A stretch of DNA of 64,000 bases from Hyphomicrobiales bacterium (lineage in GTDB: Bacteria > Pseudomonadota > Alphaproteobacteria > Rhizobiales > Rhizobiaceae): contig UCKM01000007.1 in the NCBI GenBank assembly GCA_900473175.1, positions 34,849-98,848 on the forward strand, in the 5' to 3' direction. Numbering within the stretch: position 1 is the stretch's first letter; each line of letters begins with the position of its first letter. The notes beneath the pieces were generated by a model. That model was given only the letters and a program-made list of their open reading frames with translations. It made no database searches and was not told where the DNA came from. Shown here one piece after another: positions 1 through 9,842 of this stretch. The translations under genes were made by a program, and so were the position numbers.

Positions 1-66
1 GAAGCGGCGGGGTGGGGGATTCCTTAGCGGTTTTTTTTGCTGCAGAGCCGACTTGGAGCCGAGAGT

Positions 67-921
67 TTAGCCGAAGACCACGGTCTTGTGGCCGTTAAGC
101 ATGACGCGGGATTCAAGGTGCTTCTTCACCGCCCGTGCCAGCACCCGGCTCTCGATGTCGCGGCCGGTGGCGACAAAATCCTCGGCGCTCATCGCATGGC
201 TGACCCGTTCGGTCTCCTGCTCGATGATCGGACCCTCGTCGAGATCGGGGGTTACATAATGGGCGGTGGCGCCGATCAGTTTGACGCCGCGCTCATGCGC
301 CTGATGGTAGGGCTTGGCCCCCTTGAAGCTTGGCAGGAACGAGTGGTGGATGTTGATCACCTTGCCGAACAGCCGCTTCGACAGATTGTCAGACAGAACC
401 TGCATGTAGCGGGCGAGGACGACCAGGTCGGCGCCGGTGTCCTTGACGATCTGCAAGAGTGCCTCTTCCTGCTCCTTCTTGGTATCCTTGGACACCGGCA
501 GCACGTGATAGGGCAGGCCCTCGTGCTCGGCGAACCGGCGGCTGTCCTCATGGTTGGAGACGATGGCGACGACCTCGGCATCGAGCCAGCCGACGCGGAT
601 CTGATAGATCAGGTGCTGCAGCGCATGGTCGAACTTCGACACCATGATGACGATCTTCGGCTTCCTGGCCTGGTCGACGATGTTGGTCTTCATGTCGAAG
701 CGGTCGATGGCCGGCTTCAGTGCCCGCTCGACATCATCCTTGGTGGTGCCTTCCGCGGCGGTAAAGGCGATGCGCATGAAGAAGCGGTTGGTCTGCCGGT
801 CCCAGAACTGGTTGCTCTCGGCAATGTTGGCGTCCATGCCGGCAAGCTCCGTCGTCACCGAGGCGACGATGCCGGGGCGGTCTTCGCAGGAAAGGGTAAG
901 CACGTAATTCTTGTCTGGCAT
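67..921 (-). CDS. purU: Formyltetrahydrofolate deformylase
   Basis: PurU hydrolyses 10-formyl-THF to formate and THF in the cytoplasm, balancing the one-carbon pool and feeding formate to purine synthesis. The 284 aa protein has an N-terminal ACT domain (about residues 6-80, beginning LTLSCEDRPGIVASVT) and a C-terminal formyltransferase-like hydrolase domain. The latter contains INIHHSFLPSFKGAKPY, with the catalytic-type HHSFLP block, and a late D in LDEGPIIEQ. Length is typical of the family. It is the last gene before the left edge of the window and is transcribed alone. Assignment is firm. Confidence 0.95.
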   Translation of the reverse strand: MPDKNYVLTLSCEDRPGIVASVTTELAGMDANIAESNQFWDRQTNRFFMRIAFTAAEGTTKDDVERALKPAIDRFDMKTNIVDQARKPKIVIMVSKFDHALQHLIYQIRVGWLDAEVVAIVSNHEDSRRFAEHEGLPYHVLPVSKDTKKEQEEALLQIVKDTGADLVVLARYMQVLSDNLSKRLFGKVINIHHSFLPSFKGAKPYHQAHERGVKLIGATAHYVTPDLDEGPIIEQETERVSHAMSAEDFVATGRDIESRVLARAVKKHLESRVMLNGHKTVVFG

Positions 922-1072
922 GGGAACTCCGGAAAACAGGCAATCTTATCTCGGCGGATCATAGTGAGCGGTGTTGAGGCGCGGCGATACAAAAGCGAAG
1001 CGCTCAGTCCTTTTTCCGGCATCTCCCGCTATGGTCAAATGATCTTTCTTCACCGGACGATGAGTTTTCAGC

Positions 1073-2494
1073 TCATGATGCCGGCTTGGTTCCGTACCAG
1101 CGCGGTGTATAAACCCAATCCCCGCCGCCCGCACGGCCAAAGCGCCTTGTATGCGACGAGCCGATGATGACGACCGTGCGCATGTCCACCTGTTCGGGGT
1201 CCAGCTCTGCGAGCGTGATCGTACGCAGCGTTTCGCCCGGCCGCCCTATATCGCGGCCAAGAACGATCGGCGTTTCGGGAGCGCGATGCTGCCGAAGAAT
1301 TTCGATGGCGCGCGGCAATTGCCAGGGGCGCGGCTTCGAGATCGGATTGTAAAAGGCCATGGCGAGATCGGCTTCGGCAGCCAGCGCAATGCGCTTTTCG
1401 ATCACCTCCCAGGATTTGAGATTATCCGAGAGCGACAGGATGCAGAAGTCATGGCCGAGCGGCGCACCGCTGCGACTGGCAGCGGCCATGGCGGCCGAAA
1501 CGCCCGGAAGAATCTCGAGTTCGACGCCATGCCATGCCGGATTGTCCGATTCGTGCAATGCTTCAATGACGGCTGCGGCCATGGCGAAGACGCCGGGATC
1601 GCCGGAGGAGACCATTACGACGGACCGTCCCGTTGCCGCGAGCTCGAAAGCATGGCGCGCACGCTGCATCTCCTCGCGATTGTCCGTCATGTGCACGGTC
1701 TGATCGGACCGGAAGGGTCCTGCCATGTGGATATAGGTCTCATAGCCGAGCACGTCCTCGGCGCTTTGCAACGCCCGTTTGACGGCCGGAACCATATAGT
1801 CTGGATCGCCGGGTCCAAGGCCGATGACGGCAAGCCGGCCGCGCCTCTGCCCGACCGGGTCTGGCGTCGCGGGACTTGGCTGGAAAATCAGTTCGCCCTT
1901 TTGCGGCGTCGTTTCGGCCGACGTGACCCGGATGACGAGTTCACCATCGTCGTCCAAGGGTAGTTGGGCTTCCCGGAGCCACGGGGCGTCTCCCTCGATC
2001 CGCACGGTCTTGCCGGCAAGCAGATCCGCGATGAAGGTCTTGGCGTCCTCAGGATTTTTCAGAATAAATTCCGGTGGCGGATTGAGTAGGCAGGTGCCGA
2101 AGCGCAACTCGCCGGAGGTGGTTATGGCTGGCGTAACGCCGAGGATCTGTGCGATCTGGCGTGCGAGGACGTTCACGCCTGTGGTACCGCCCAACAGGGG
2201 CACAACAGTGCTGCCATCATCGGCGATGGCGAGCACGGGCGGTTCGGCGCCCTTGTTGCCAAGTATCGGCGCCAGCGAGCGGATAGTGATGCCGGCCGAG
2301 CAAAGCGCTGCAATCGCGTGTCCGCTGCGATAGTGCTCGCGGATCGTGCCGCCGAAATCGCTGAAGTTCTCGTCGGCGCCCTCGATGCGGCTTTCAAGAC
2401 CAAGAATGGTGGAATCGGCAATGCTCGCCTTGATGCGGCGGGCGGTTTCGAGGCCGCGCATGGAAAGAACCAGGATGGCGAGTGGCGCTGTCAT
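1073..2494 (-). CDS. cobJ: Precorrin-3B C17-methyltransferase with N-terminal CbiG-like domain
   Basis: The C-terminal half (about residues 225-473) is a SAM-dependent tetrapyrrole methylase with the [12 protein letters not shown] loop, [11 protein letters not shown] and the late [10 protein letters not shown] motif. It catalyses ring-contracting C17 methylation of precorrin-3B. The N-terminal ~215 residues match the CbiG N and middle domains ([16 protein letters not shown], then [12 protein letters not shown] and TTSGE). The CbiG C-terminal domain (CobE equivalent) is absent. An ATG at 2494 overlaps the cobI stop as ATGA, so it is preferred over the ATG at 2512. It is the final gene of a translationally coupled cobG-H-I-J operon. 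Confidence 0.92.
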   Translation of the reverse strand: MTAPLAILVLSMRGLETARRIKASIADSTILGLESRIEGADENFSDFGGTIREHYRSGHAIAALCSAGITIRSLAPILGNKGAEPPVLAIADDGSTVVPLLGGTTGVNVLARQIAQILGVTPAITTSGELRFGTCLLNPPPEFILKNPEDAKTFIADLLAGKTVRIEGDAPWLREAQLPLDDDGELVIRVTSAETTPQKGELIFQPSPATPDPVGQRRGRLAVIGLGPGDPDYMVPAVKRALQSAEDVLGYETYIHMAGPFRSDQTVHMTDNREEMQRARHAFELAATGRSVVMVSSGDPGVFAMAAAVIEALHESDNPAWHGVELEILPGVSAAMAAASRSGAPLGHDFCILSLSDNLKSWEVIEKRIALAAEADLAMAFYNPISKPRPWQLPRAIEILRQHRAPETPIVLGRDIGRPGETLRTITLAELDPEQVDMRTVVIIGSSHTRRFGRAGGGDWVYTPRWYGTKPAS

Positions 2495-3231
2495 TCGCTG
2501 CCGCCTTGCCATTTTTCGCCCGGCACGAGGATGAGCGAAAAGTACGGGGAGGAATCCGGGTCAACGTCGGCAAGCGGGATGATGCGCTGTGCATCCATCG
2601 TTGCGCGCTCGACGTAAAGTGCACGGTCCATCAGGCCAAGCTCGGCGATTATGCCGCGGACCTTGGCGAGGTTCTTCCCGAGTTTCATGATGGCGGCGGC
2701 CTCAGTAGCGGCAAGACGCGCTTTCAGATCGCCTGCAGGCAAAACACCCGACAATACCGTGAGCGTCTGGTTGCGATAGACCAAGGGTGCACCGAGAACG
2801 GCCGCACCGCCAAGGATGGAACAGACGCCGGGGACGACCTCGGTGTCGTAGTCTCCAGCGAGTCGGTCGTGAATGTACATGAATGAGCCATAAAAGAACG
2901 GGTCGCCTTCGGCGATAACCGCCACGTCCTTGCCCGCATCTAGATGAGAGCGCAGGAGGCCGGTGATCTCGCCGTAGAAATCGCTGACGATGGCTTCATA
3001 ATTCATGTGCGCCGGCAGCACTTCGGTGGTTACCGGATAGATGAGCGGCACGAGAAGCTGATTATCGTCGAGATATCGTTCGACGATGGTAAGCGCATTG
3101 CCCTTCTTGCCCTTCGCGGCATGATAGGCGACGACGGGCGCGGATTGCAGCAGGCGCAACGCTTTCAAGGTGATGAGTTCGGGGTCGCCGGGGCCGACGC
3201 CCAGCCCGAAGAGCCGTCCCTTTTGCGGCAT
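2491..3231 (-). CDS. cobI: Precorrin-2 C20-methyltransferase
   Basis: CobI methylates precorrin-2 at C20 using SAM to give precorrin-3A in aerobic cobalamin synthesis. The 246 aa protein is a single tetrapyrrole-methylase domain, with [16 protein letters not shown] at the N terminus, a [13 protein letters not shown] stretch, and [18 protein letters not shown] in the SAM-binding centre. Its ATG shares one base with the cobH stop (TAATG) and its stop overlaps cobJ, so the operon is translationally coupled. Length is normal. Confidence 0.95.
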   Translation of the reverse strand: MPQKGRLFGLGVGPGDPELITLKALRLLQSAPVVAYHAAKGKKGNALTIVERYLDDNQLLVPLIYPVTTEVLPAHMNYEAIVSDFYGEITGLLRSHLDAGKDVAVIAEGDPFFYGSFMYIHDRLAGDYDTEVVPGVCSILGGAAVLGAPLVYRNQTLTVLSGVLPAGDLKARLAATEAAAIMKLGKNLAKVRGIIAELGLMDRALYVERATMDAQRIIPLADVDPDSSPYFSLILVPGEKWQGGSE

Positions 3232-3857
3232 TATTCTTTCTCCGAGGCGAGCGCGTTGATAGCAGCAGCGGCCATGGCGCTGCCACCGCGGCGGCCATGC
3301 ACGACGACATAGGGAATGCCGCGGCTGTTTTCGGCAAGTGCTGCCTTCGATTCCATCGCCCCGACAAAGCCGACGGGAAAGCCAAGGATCAAAGCGGGTT
3401 TCGGCGCCCCATCGTCGATCATCTCGAGAAGGCGGAAAAGCGCAGTCGGCGCATTGCCAAAGGCGACGACAGCCCCCCGCAAGTGCGGACGCCAGAGTTC
3501 TAGCGCCGCGGCCGAGCGCGTATTGCCCATATTTTGTGCCAGCGCCGCAACCGACGGGTCGTTGAGCGTGCAGATCACCTCATTGTTAGCTGGAAGGCGG
3601 GCACGCGTGACGCCTTCTGCGACCATGCGTGCGTCGCAAAGGATCGGTGCACCGGCGAGCAAGGCTTGGCGTCCCGCGGTTCCGGCTTTTGCGGAAAAGG
3701 CAAGGTCCTCGATCACATCCACCATGCCGCAAGCATGGGCGACACGCACCGCCAGCTTTTCGAGATCGGCCGGGACGCGGCTTAGATCGGCCTCGGCACG
3801 GATGATGGCGAACGAGCGATCATAGATCGCCTGACCGTCGCGAATGTAATCAAGCAT
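3231..3857 (-). CDS. cobH: Precorrin-8X methylmutase
   Basis: CobH moves the C11 methyl group to C12, converting precorrin-8X to hydrogenobyrinate. The 208 aa length fits the family. [16 protein letters not shown] carries the conserved active-site histidine, and the C terminus has [17 protein letters not shown], a strong CobH/CbiC signature. The start codon overlaps the cobG stop by one base and the stop overlaps the cobI start, which supports a single polycistronic transcript from cobG. Confidence 0.95.
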   Translation of the reverse strand: MLDYIRDGQAIYDRSFAIIRAEADLSRVPADLEKLAVRVAHACGMVDVIEDLAFSAKAGTAGRQALLAGAPILCDARMVAEGVTRARLPANNEVICTLNDPSVAALAQNMGNTRSAAALELWRPHLRGAVVAFGNAPTALFRLLEMIDDGAPKPALILGFPVGFVGAMESKAALAENSRGIPYVVVHGRRGGSAMAAAAINALASEKE

Positions 3858-5221
3858 TAGATGGCCCCGAAATTCTCGCCGATCAAATCAGCTGCTTCCT
3901 CGATAGTGACATTGGCAGCCAATAGCTTGCCAAATCGCGACGGTCCATTGGTCGCGCGCAGAAAGATATCATAATGGCCGGGCGCCGTTGCCACCAGCGT
4001 GACCGGCTGGGCCGAAGGCGATGCGCAGGACTTGCGGCAACCACTCATGTGAATTTGTGGAATAGCCGTTCCAGCGCCCAGCAGGGCCGCTAGTCGCAGT
4101 CCGTCGGCCTGGGTAGCGGCCAGCGCCGATCCGCACCCGGCGGACCCGGAGCAACTGATCATCGTCGCAAGCGGTTGACGCACATCGAAGCGCAGGCCAA
4201 GCGATTCGAGATCGGCGAGGACGCTTTCTGCCTCGCTTGTCGCAACACCTGCAAGAATGACGCTCTGCCAGGGTGTCATGCGCAGTGTGCCGTTGCCACG
4301 CTTGCCCGCAAGGTCGGCAAGCGCCCACAGCAGTCCTGGGTCGAGGCGCCCCAGTGGCGGTATGGCACCGACAAGACAGGTCAAGCCGTCACGCACCGGC
4401 AAGACGCCGAGGTGCGCATTCGGCCGCGGCGGCGCCCTGTACCAATCACTCATTGCCTTTGCGAGCCCAAAACCGGGATGGCTTTCCAGCTTTTCTGCCA
4501 GACAGGCGGTGCCGGTTTCGGCAATCATGTGCCGCAGGCGTGATGCCGCCGGATGGTCCCGGCTCCAATCGATGAAGAGGTCGAGAATTTTCGTGATGAG
4601 ATCGAAGACATGTTCGCCACCGACAGAGCCGAGGGTGGTTTGGTCGCCGTGTTTTGTCGGTGGCACGCCCGCGACGCCGAAAGCAAACTGCGGCGTAGTG
4701 CCGGCCGGATTGATTGGGCTGACCCAAATATCATGCGGATGATCGACCATGGCCACGCTTTCCCCGCCATCAATCAGCACCGAGAATTTGGGGGACAGTG
4801 TCTGGTAGGATGCATTGGTCTGCAGGATCTGCAAAAGCCGCAATGCGAGAGGCCGAATATCGACCGTATTCGTGTCGAGGCCCGCAACCGGGCTGATCAT
4901 CACGTTGCGCACATCGTCGCCCTTGTCGGTCAAGGGCCCGAGTCCGGCATCCAGTAGCGCCCGGATCAGCGATGCTTCGGCTTCTGGTTGCACGCCGCGT
5001 ATCTGCAGATTGGCGCGATTGGTAATTTCGATTACGCCATTTCCGAAGCGCTTTGCCGCCTCGGCCACTTGCCGCGCCTGCTCGGCACTGAGATCGCCGA
5101 AGGTCAGCTTGACCCTGCAGATCGAGCCATCGAGCGCCCTTGCCATGCGAAACAATCCCGGACAGGCGGAACGCCGGTCTTCGATCGTCGGGGGCGACGG
5201 AATCTGTGCTTGCTGGATCAT
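3857..5221 (-). CDS. cobG: Precorrin-3B synthase (oxygen-dependent)
   Basis: CobG is the O2-dependent monooxygenase of the aerobic cobalamin pathway, making precorrin-3B from precorrin-3A. The 454 aa protein has the duplicated sulfite/nitrite-reductase fold. Its siroheme-type [4Fe-4S] ligands are visible as CSGSAGC (Cys-x5-Cys) and SGCRKSC (Cys-x3-Cys) near residues 350-400. Its presence marks the pathway as aerobic. It is the first gene of the operon and is divergent from cobL across 119 bp. No cobalamin riboswitch core could be recognised in that gap. Confidence 0.93.
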   Translation of the reverse strand: MIQQAQIPSPPTIEDRRSACPGLFRMARALDGSICRVKLTFGDLSAEQARQVAEAAKRFGNGVIEITNRANLQIRGVQPEAEASLIRALLDAGLGPLTDKGDDVRNVMISPVAGLDTNTVDIRPLALRLLQILQTNASYQTLSPKFSVLIDGGESVAMVDHPHDIWVSPINPAGTTPQFAFGVAGVPPTKHGDQTTLGSVGGEHVFDLITKILDLFIDWSRDHPAASRLRHMIAETGTACLAEKLESHPGFGLAKAMSDWYRAPPRPNAHLGVLPVRDGLTCLVGAIPPLGRLDPGLLWALADLAGKRGNGTLRMTPWQSVILAGVATSEAESVLADLESLGLRFDVRQPLATMISCSGSAGCGSALAATQADGLRLAALLGAGTAIPQIHMSGCRKSCASPSAQPVTLVATAPGHYDIFLRATNGPSRFGKLLAANVTIEEAADLIGENFGAI

Positions 5222-5340
5222 CGTTTGAGGGTTTTACAGGATGGCCGCCAGCGTGCCAACTATTCTCATATGCGGCCGTTTCGTTGACCCGCCAACCGCT
5301 TTCGGGCATGCATAGCCGCAACGGATTTATGGAATGCATG

Positions 5341-6555
5341 ATGGCGCAGTGGCTGACAATTATCGGGATTGGCGAAGATGGCTATGGTGGCCTTGGCGAG
5401 ATTGCCCGCGATGCGCTGGCCCGTGCCGAAACAGTCTTTGGCGGCAAGCGGCACCTTGAGCTTCTGCCGGACACCGTTGCCGCAAAGCGCATTGCCTGGC
5501 CGACGCCCTTCTCCGATGCTTATGTCATGCTGCTGGCGTTGCGCGGTCAGCCTGTTGCCGTGCTTGCCAGTGGCGATCCGATGCATTTCGGCATGGGCGC
5601 AACGCTGACGCGCTATGTTGCGCGCGATGAAATGCTGATCCTTCCGGCGCCCTCGTCGTTCTCGCTGGCGGCAGCGGCGATGGGCTGGCCGATCCAGGAT
5701 CTCCAAATGCTGAGCGTCCATGGTCGGCCGGTCGAGACATTGTTCAAGGCGTTCACGCCGGGAGCCCGCCTGCTCATCCTCAGCAATGATGGGGAAACGC
5801 CGGCGCGGGTGGCGGGAATGTTGAACGCATGCGGGTTCGGGCACGCGCAATTGACCGTGCTTGAACATATGGGCGGAGATGAGGAGCGGCGCATCGATGG
5901 AATTGCCCATGCGTGGAATCACCCGCGCAGCGCCGATCTCAACGTGCTGGCCGTGGATTGCGGGGTGCCGGGACCGGCGGCCCGCATTTATCCATTGCTG
6001 GCTGGGCTGCCCGACGAAGCCTTTGAACATGACGGGCAGCTGACCAAGCGCGACGTTCGGGCGGTTACCCTGGCGCATCTTGCGCCGCTGCCGGGCGAGT
6101 TGTTGTGGGACGTCGGGGCAGGTTGTGGATCGATTGGCATCGAATGGATGCGCAGCCATCCGACGTGCCGGGCCTTGGCAATCGAAGCAAATGAGAAGCG
6201 CCAAGGATTGATCCGGCGAAACAGCAGCGCGCTCGGAGTACCGGATCTTCAACTCGTCCGAGGCGAAGCCCCCGGGGCGCTATCGGGCCTCGCGACACCT
6301 GATGCAGTCTTTATCGGTGGAGGGATTACCGATGCAAATGTGTTGCAAACCTGCTGGGAGAATCTGAAGCCCGGTGGACGGCTGGTCGCAAATGCGGTGA
6401 CGATCCAGGGTGAAATGGTGCTGTTCGAGTGGCGCAACACCCATGGCGGAGAATTGACCAAACTGAATGTTTCGCAGGGTCAGCCACTTGGAAATTTCGA
6501 TACATGGCGAGCTGCCCTGCCGGTGACCGTCTACACCGTCCACAAGCCATCTTGA
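5341..6555 (+). CDS. cobL: Precorrin-6Y C5,15-methyltransferase (decarboxylating)
   Basis: CobL methylates precorrin-6Y at C5 and C15 and decarboxylates the C12 acetate. The N-terminal CbiE-type methylase domain (residues 1-200) starts [15 protein letters not shown] and carries [15 protein letters not shown]. The C-terminal CbiT-type domain carries [17 protein letters not shown] and FIGGGITD. Two adjacent ATGs (5338, 5341) are possible starts, and I chose 5341 (404 aa). The frame stays open back to 5140, but the extra N terminus would overlap cobG and is not homologous in appearance. It is transcribed divergently from cobGHIJ. Confidence 0.93.
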   Translation: MAQWLTIIGIGEDGYGGLGEIARDALARAETVFGGKRHLELLPDTVAAKRIAWPTPFSDAYVMLLALRGQPVAVLASGDPMHFGMGATLTRYVARDEMLILPAPSSFSLAAAAMGWPIQDLQMLSVHGRPVETLFKAFTPGARLLILSNDGETPARVAGMLNACGFGHAQLTVLEHMGGDEERRIDGIAHAWNHPRSADLNVLAVDCGVPGPAARIYPLLAGLPDEAFEHDGQLTKRDVRAVTLAHLAPLPGELLWDVGAGCGSIGIEWMRSHPTCRALAIEANEKRQGLIRRNSSALGVPDLQLVRGEAPGALSGLATPDAVFIGGGITDANVLQTCWENLKPGGRLVANAVTIQGEMVLFEWRNTHGGELTKLNVSQGQPLGNFDTWRAALPVTVYTVHKPS

Positions 6556-6624
6556 GTGATTTGGCTAAATGCGCTGCGCGACAGGATCGAGACAGGTTTG
6601 TGCCGTTTAAAGGAGGCGGGAGAT

Positions 6625-6713
6625 TGCAATTTGCTGGGAACTCATGTTCAAACGGCCCATAAACTCGCCCTTGCGGTGGTTATGGCCGTCCTGAGTTCCC
6701 ATCTCTAATTGCA
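6625..6713 (+). promoter_or_regulatory. Long structured leader before the DUF475/TerC-like gene
   Basis: Three nested helices stack into one extended hairpin ending 28 bases before the downstream ATG. They are TGCAATT (6625-6631) with AATTGCA (6707-6713), GGGAACTCA (6636-6644) with TGAGTTCCC (6692-6700), and CGGCC-c-ATAA (6653-6662) with TTATGGCCG (6680-6688). The apical loop is about 17 nt. No U-run follows, so it is not a simple terminator. TerC-like genes are often controlled by yybP-ykoY manganese riboswitches, but I could not find that riboswitch's conserved loops here. Function is unknown. Confidence 0.55.
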
Positions 6714-6741
6714 GTCAGGGAGTTTCAAGCAGGAATTGCGC

Positions 6742-7788
6742 ATGGCAAGCTATAAATATTTCACGTGGCCGTTTGTATTCACAATTGTCGGGCTCGCAAT
6801 CGGTACATGGATAGGCTTCATCTATACCGGAACAGTGCAGGGCGCACTTTCGGTCCTGTTTATCTGCGCCGTCCTCGGCATTCTCGAAATCTCGCTGTCG
6901 TTCGACAATGCAATCGTCAATGCCAAAATATTGCGCGACATGACGCCGGTCTGGCAGAAACGGTTCCTGACCTGGGGCATCATCATTGCCGTCTTCGGCA
7001 TGCGCATCATCTTTCCGCTGGCAATCGTCGCCATCGCCGCCTGGATCGATCCAATCTCCGCGTTAAAACTCGCTATTTCCAATCCGGAAGAATATGCGCG
7101 CATCATGCAGGATGCCGATGTGGGAATCGCCGCTTTCGGCGGCACGTTCCTTTTGATGGTTGGCCTCAAATTCTTCTTCGATCATGAAAAAGACGTCCAC
7201 TGGATCAAGGTGATCGAAAGCCGCGCCTCACGCTTTGCCTCGATCCAGGGTATCGAAGTCGCCGTTGCGCTTATCCTGATCATCTTTTTCTCCAAGCAGT
7301 TGGAGGGCGAGGAATCCGTCACATTTCTGACCTCGGCGATCTACGGTCTGCTTACGTTCCTCATCGTCGAGGGCCTCGGTGCGATCCTCGACGCAACCCA
7401 GGAACAGATGGATACGGTCCACAAGGGTGGCCTTGGCGCCTTCCTTTACCTCGAGATGCTCGATGCGAGCTTCTCGTTCGATGGTGTCATCGGCGCCTTC
7501 GCGCTCTCGACAAACCTCTTTGTGATCGCCATTGGTCTTGGCATCGGCGCGTTTTATGTGCGAGCCCTGACCATCATGATGGTCGACAAGGAAACGCTCG
7601 GCCAGTACCGCTATCTCGAACATGGTGCATTCTACGCGATCCTTGTGCTCGCGGTGATCATGTATTGTCAGACCCTGTTCCACATCCCTGAAGTCATTAC
7701 CGGCGTGATTGGCGCGGCCGTGATCTTTTTCGCTTTCTTCTCATCCATCCGGTATCGCCGACGCAACGGCGAAGCGCAGGAGGCGTGA
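6742..7788 (+). CDS. DUF475 family TerC-like integral membrane protein
   Basis: This is a 348 aa polytopic membrane protein with about eight to nine hydrophobic segments. The two intramembrane acidic motifs typical of TerC/DUF475 proteins are present: EISLSFDNAIVNAKIL near residue 50 and DASFSFDGVIGAFALS near residue 240. TerC relatives act in metal (Mn2+, Ca2+) or tellurite homeostasis, and the substrate here is unknown. The ATG at 6742 is chosen because it has AGGAA upstream. The upstream in-frame start at 6709 lies inside the leader hairpin. A weak hairpin (7811-7831) separates it from the MscS gene. Confidence 0.85.
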   Translation: MASYKYFTWPFVFTIVGLAIGTWIGFIYTGTVQGALSVLFICAVLGILEISLSFDNAIVNAKILRDMTPVWQKRFLTWGIIIAVFGMRIIFPLAIVAIAAWIDPISALKLAISNPEEYARIMQDADVGIAAFGGTFLLMVGLKFFFDHEKDVHWIKVIESRASRFASIQGIEVAVALILIIFFSKQLEGEESVTFLTSAIYGLLTFLIVEGLGAILDATQEQMDTVHKGGLGAFLYLEMLDASFSFDGVIGAFALSTNLFVIAIGLGIGAFYVRALTIMMVDKETLGQYRYLEHGAFYAILVLAVIMYCQTLFHIPEVITGVIGAAVIFFAFFSSIRYRRRNGEAQEA

Positions 7789-7866
7789 AGCGGCCCGGCG
7801 CGGAAACACTGGCAGGTCCGGTCGTCCTGCCGTTGAATTTTTCCCGCCGAAACGGAGAATTGTCCC

Positions 7867-8664
7867 ATGGAACTTGATCCGCAAAACGCCCTATCGGCAA
7901 TTCAGACGGGTATTCGTCAGGCCAGCGCGCTCGTCGTCACCTATGCGTTTTCGGTGGTTGGAGCTTTTCTCCTTTTGATCATCGGATTCCTGGTGGCAGG
8001 TCTCATCGAGCGCTGGCTCTTTGCCGGCCTCGGACAGGTAAGCGGTTTTGATCTGACATTACGGCGTTTCTTCTCGAAGATCGCCCGCTATATGGTGCTT
8101 GGATTGGTCGTGGTCATGGTGCTTGGCCAGTTCGGCATTCAGACCGCATCGGTGATCGCCGCGATCGGCGCCGTCGGCCTCGCGATCGGATTGGCCCTCC
8201 AAGGGACGCTGCAGAACATCGCTGCGGGAATAATGCTGCTTGCGCTGCGTCCCCTTCGTATTGGCGAATATGTCGAGGTGGGCAGCATCTCCGGGACTGT
8301 GGAGGAAATCGGGCTCTTCGCAACACGGCTCCGCGCTGCAGACGGGGTCTATATTCTTGCGCCCAATTCCACGCTGTGGACGCTTCCCGTGAAAAACTAC
8401 ACGCGCAATGGTGTGCGACGCAACGACATCACCATCACCATTCCGAATACCGATGATATCGACCGGCTGCAGAAATCCCTGGTGGGTCTTGCCGAACGGG
8501 ATGCACGCGTGAAGAAGGATCCGGCTCCGTCAGCGTTTGTGGCCGAGCTCGGCGATAGTAGCATCACCGTCACACTGCGCTATTGGACGACCGTCAATGA
8601 CTTCGCGCTGGCGAAAGTCGATTTGAACAAGAGCGTGCGCAGCACACTCAACGCCAAAGCTTGA
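7867..8664 (+). CDS. Small-conductance mechanosensitive channel, MscS family
   Basis: This 265 aa protein has the basic MscS layout: TM1 (about residues 25-50), TM2 (70-90), and the pore-lining TM3 helix rich in Gly and Ala (AIGAVGLAIGLALQGTLQN). A cytoplasmic beta domain follows (RIGEYVEVGSISGTVEEIGL, then ILAPNSTLWTLPVKNYTRN). MscS channels open on membrane tension and release solutes during hypo-osmotic shock. A GGAGAA ribosome-binding site precedes the ATG. It lies 78 bp after the DUF475 gene and may be co-transcribed with it. Confidence 0.92.
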   Translation: MELDPQNALSAIQTGIRQASALVVTYAFSVVGAFLLLIIGFLVAGLIERWLFAGLGQVSGFDLTLRRFFSKIARYMVLGLVVVMVLGQFGIQTASVIAAIGAVGLAIGLALQGTLQNIAAGIMLLALRPLRIGEYVEVGSISGTVEEIGLFATRLRAADGVYILAPNSTLWTLPVKNYTRNGVRRNDITITIPNTDDIDRLQKSLVGLAERDARVKKDPAPSAFVAELGDSSITVTLRYWTTVNDFALAKVDLNKSVRSTLNAKA

Positions 8665-8771
8665 ATTAGAGTGGTGCGGTATTCTTCCGAACTCATCTGG
8701 CCCTTCGCGGTTCTCCCTGACGGACATCCGCGAAATGGAACTGGCTCCGTATAGACAAACTTGCTTCAGGA

Positions 8772-9729
8772 TCAGGCCGTCATCCTGGATATCCGCCGCA
8801 CGGTCTGTGGCGGTTGGCCGAAGGCGCGCAGGAAGGCCCGGCGCATCCGCTCGCGGTCAGCAAAGCCCGTCTCATTGGCGATCATATCCATTGAGAGCCT
8901 GCCCTGCTCCATGAGTATGCGCGCAGTCTCCACCCGCAGGTTCTCGACAGCCTTCGCCGGCGACTGACCGGTTTCTGCCCGGAATGCCCGGCTGAACTGA
9001 CGCGGACTCAAATTTGCAGCCTCAGCCAGGTCTTCGACTGAAAGCGCCGTTCGCAGGTTCTGCTTTGCAAAATCCACGGCCTTCTGGATGCGATCCGATT
9101 TTGGTTCGAGCTCAAGAAGAGCGGAGAACTGCGATTGGCCGCCCGCGCGGCGATGGTACATGACGAGCTTGCGGGCCACCGAACGTGCGACCTCGGGTCC
9201 GAGGTCTTTCTCGACCAAGGCCAGCGCGAGATCAATGCCCGCCGTCATGCCGGCCGAAGTCCAGATAGATCCGTCGATAATGAATATGCGGTCTTCCTCC
9301 ACCTTCAAACGGGGAAAACGAAATCTGGAGCTCGCGGGCAAATGCCCAATGCGTCGTCGCCCGTCGGCCATCGAGAACGCCAGCCTCGGCCAGGGTGAAT
9401 GCGCCGATACATGGGGCCGCCACGCGCCTTGCGGTTTGAACTGAACTGCGTACGAAGTCCAGGAGTCCCGGCGTTGTCGGTTCCAGCTGATTGCCGGCGC
9501 CGAAGATGACCGTGTCGAAGGTCGATTGGCCAAAGGCTTCCGTCTCCACGCCAAAACCGGCCGAGGAGCGGACCATGCCACCATGCTCCGAGAGCAGGCG
9601 AACATCGTAGATGGCTTCCTTGGCCACCAGATTGGCGATCTCGAAGACGGTAATGGCGGCAAAGCCCAACACCTGAAAATTCGGGAAGACGACGAAACCA
9701 ATCGCTTGCATGACTTCTCCAGTGGCCAA
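8772..9729 (-). pseudogene. GlxA/FtrA-type AraC regulator, split by a frameshift
   Basis: Two overlapping reading frames together make one GlxA-type regulator. The N-terminal part (9729 down to about 9325) is a DJ-1/PfpI-like domain (IGFVVFPNFQVLGFAA ... VAAPCIGAFTLAEAGVLDGR). The C-terminal part in another frame continues RFPRLKVEEDRIFIIDG and ends in an AraC double helix-turn-helix (SVEDLAEAANLSPRQFSRAF). The break is near 9320-9324. Removing one base of the AAA run there would restore ELQIRFPRLKVEEDR. It is either a natural frameshift or a one-base sequence error. It is divergent from the SDR gene at 9843, its likely target. Confidence 0.8.
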
Positions 9730-9842
9730 ACGGCTATGTCCTAAAATGCCGCATATATGACCTTTGAGACAAATGATAGGGAGAGTAACTTCCGTTTCAA
9801 GGCGCTTTTGACCGCGCTGATATTGAAAGGAAGGAGAAACCC

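Noticed and set aside
37-1167. Long plus-strand reading frame opposite purU
   Set aside because: It is antisense to purU, whose protein matches its family throughout. The plus-strand translation has no domain character.
5222-5340. Possible cobalamin riboswitch between cobG and cobL
   Set aside because: No B12-box (GCCACTG-like) or long structured leader fits in the 119 bp gap.
6600-6741. yybP-ykoY manganese riboswitch before the TerC-like gene
   Set aside because: The structure is one long linear hairpin and lacks the two conserved docking loops of that riboswitch class.
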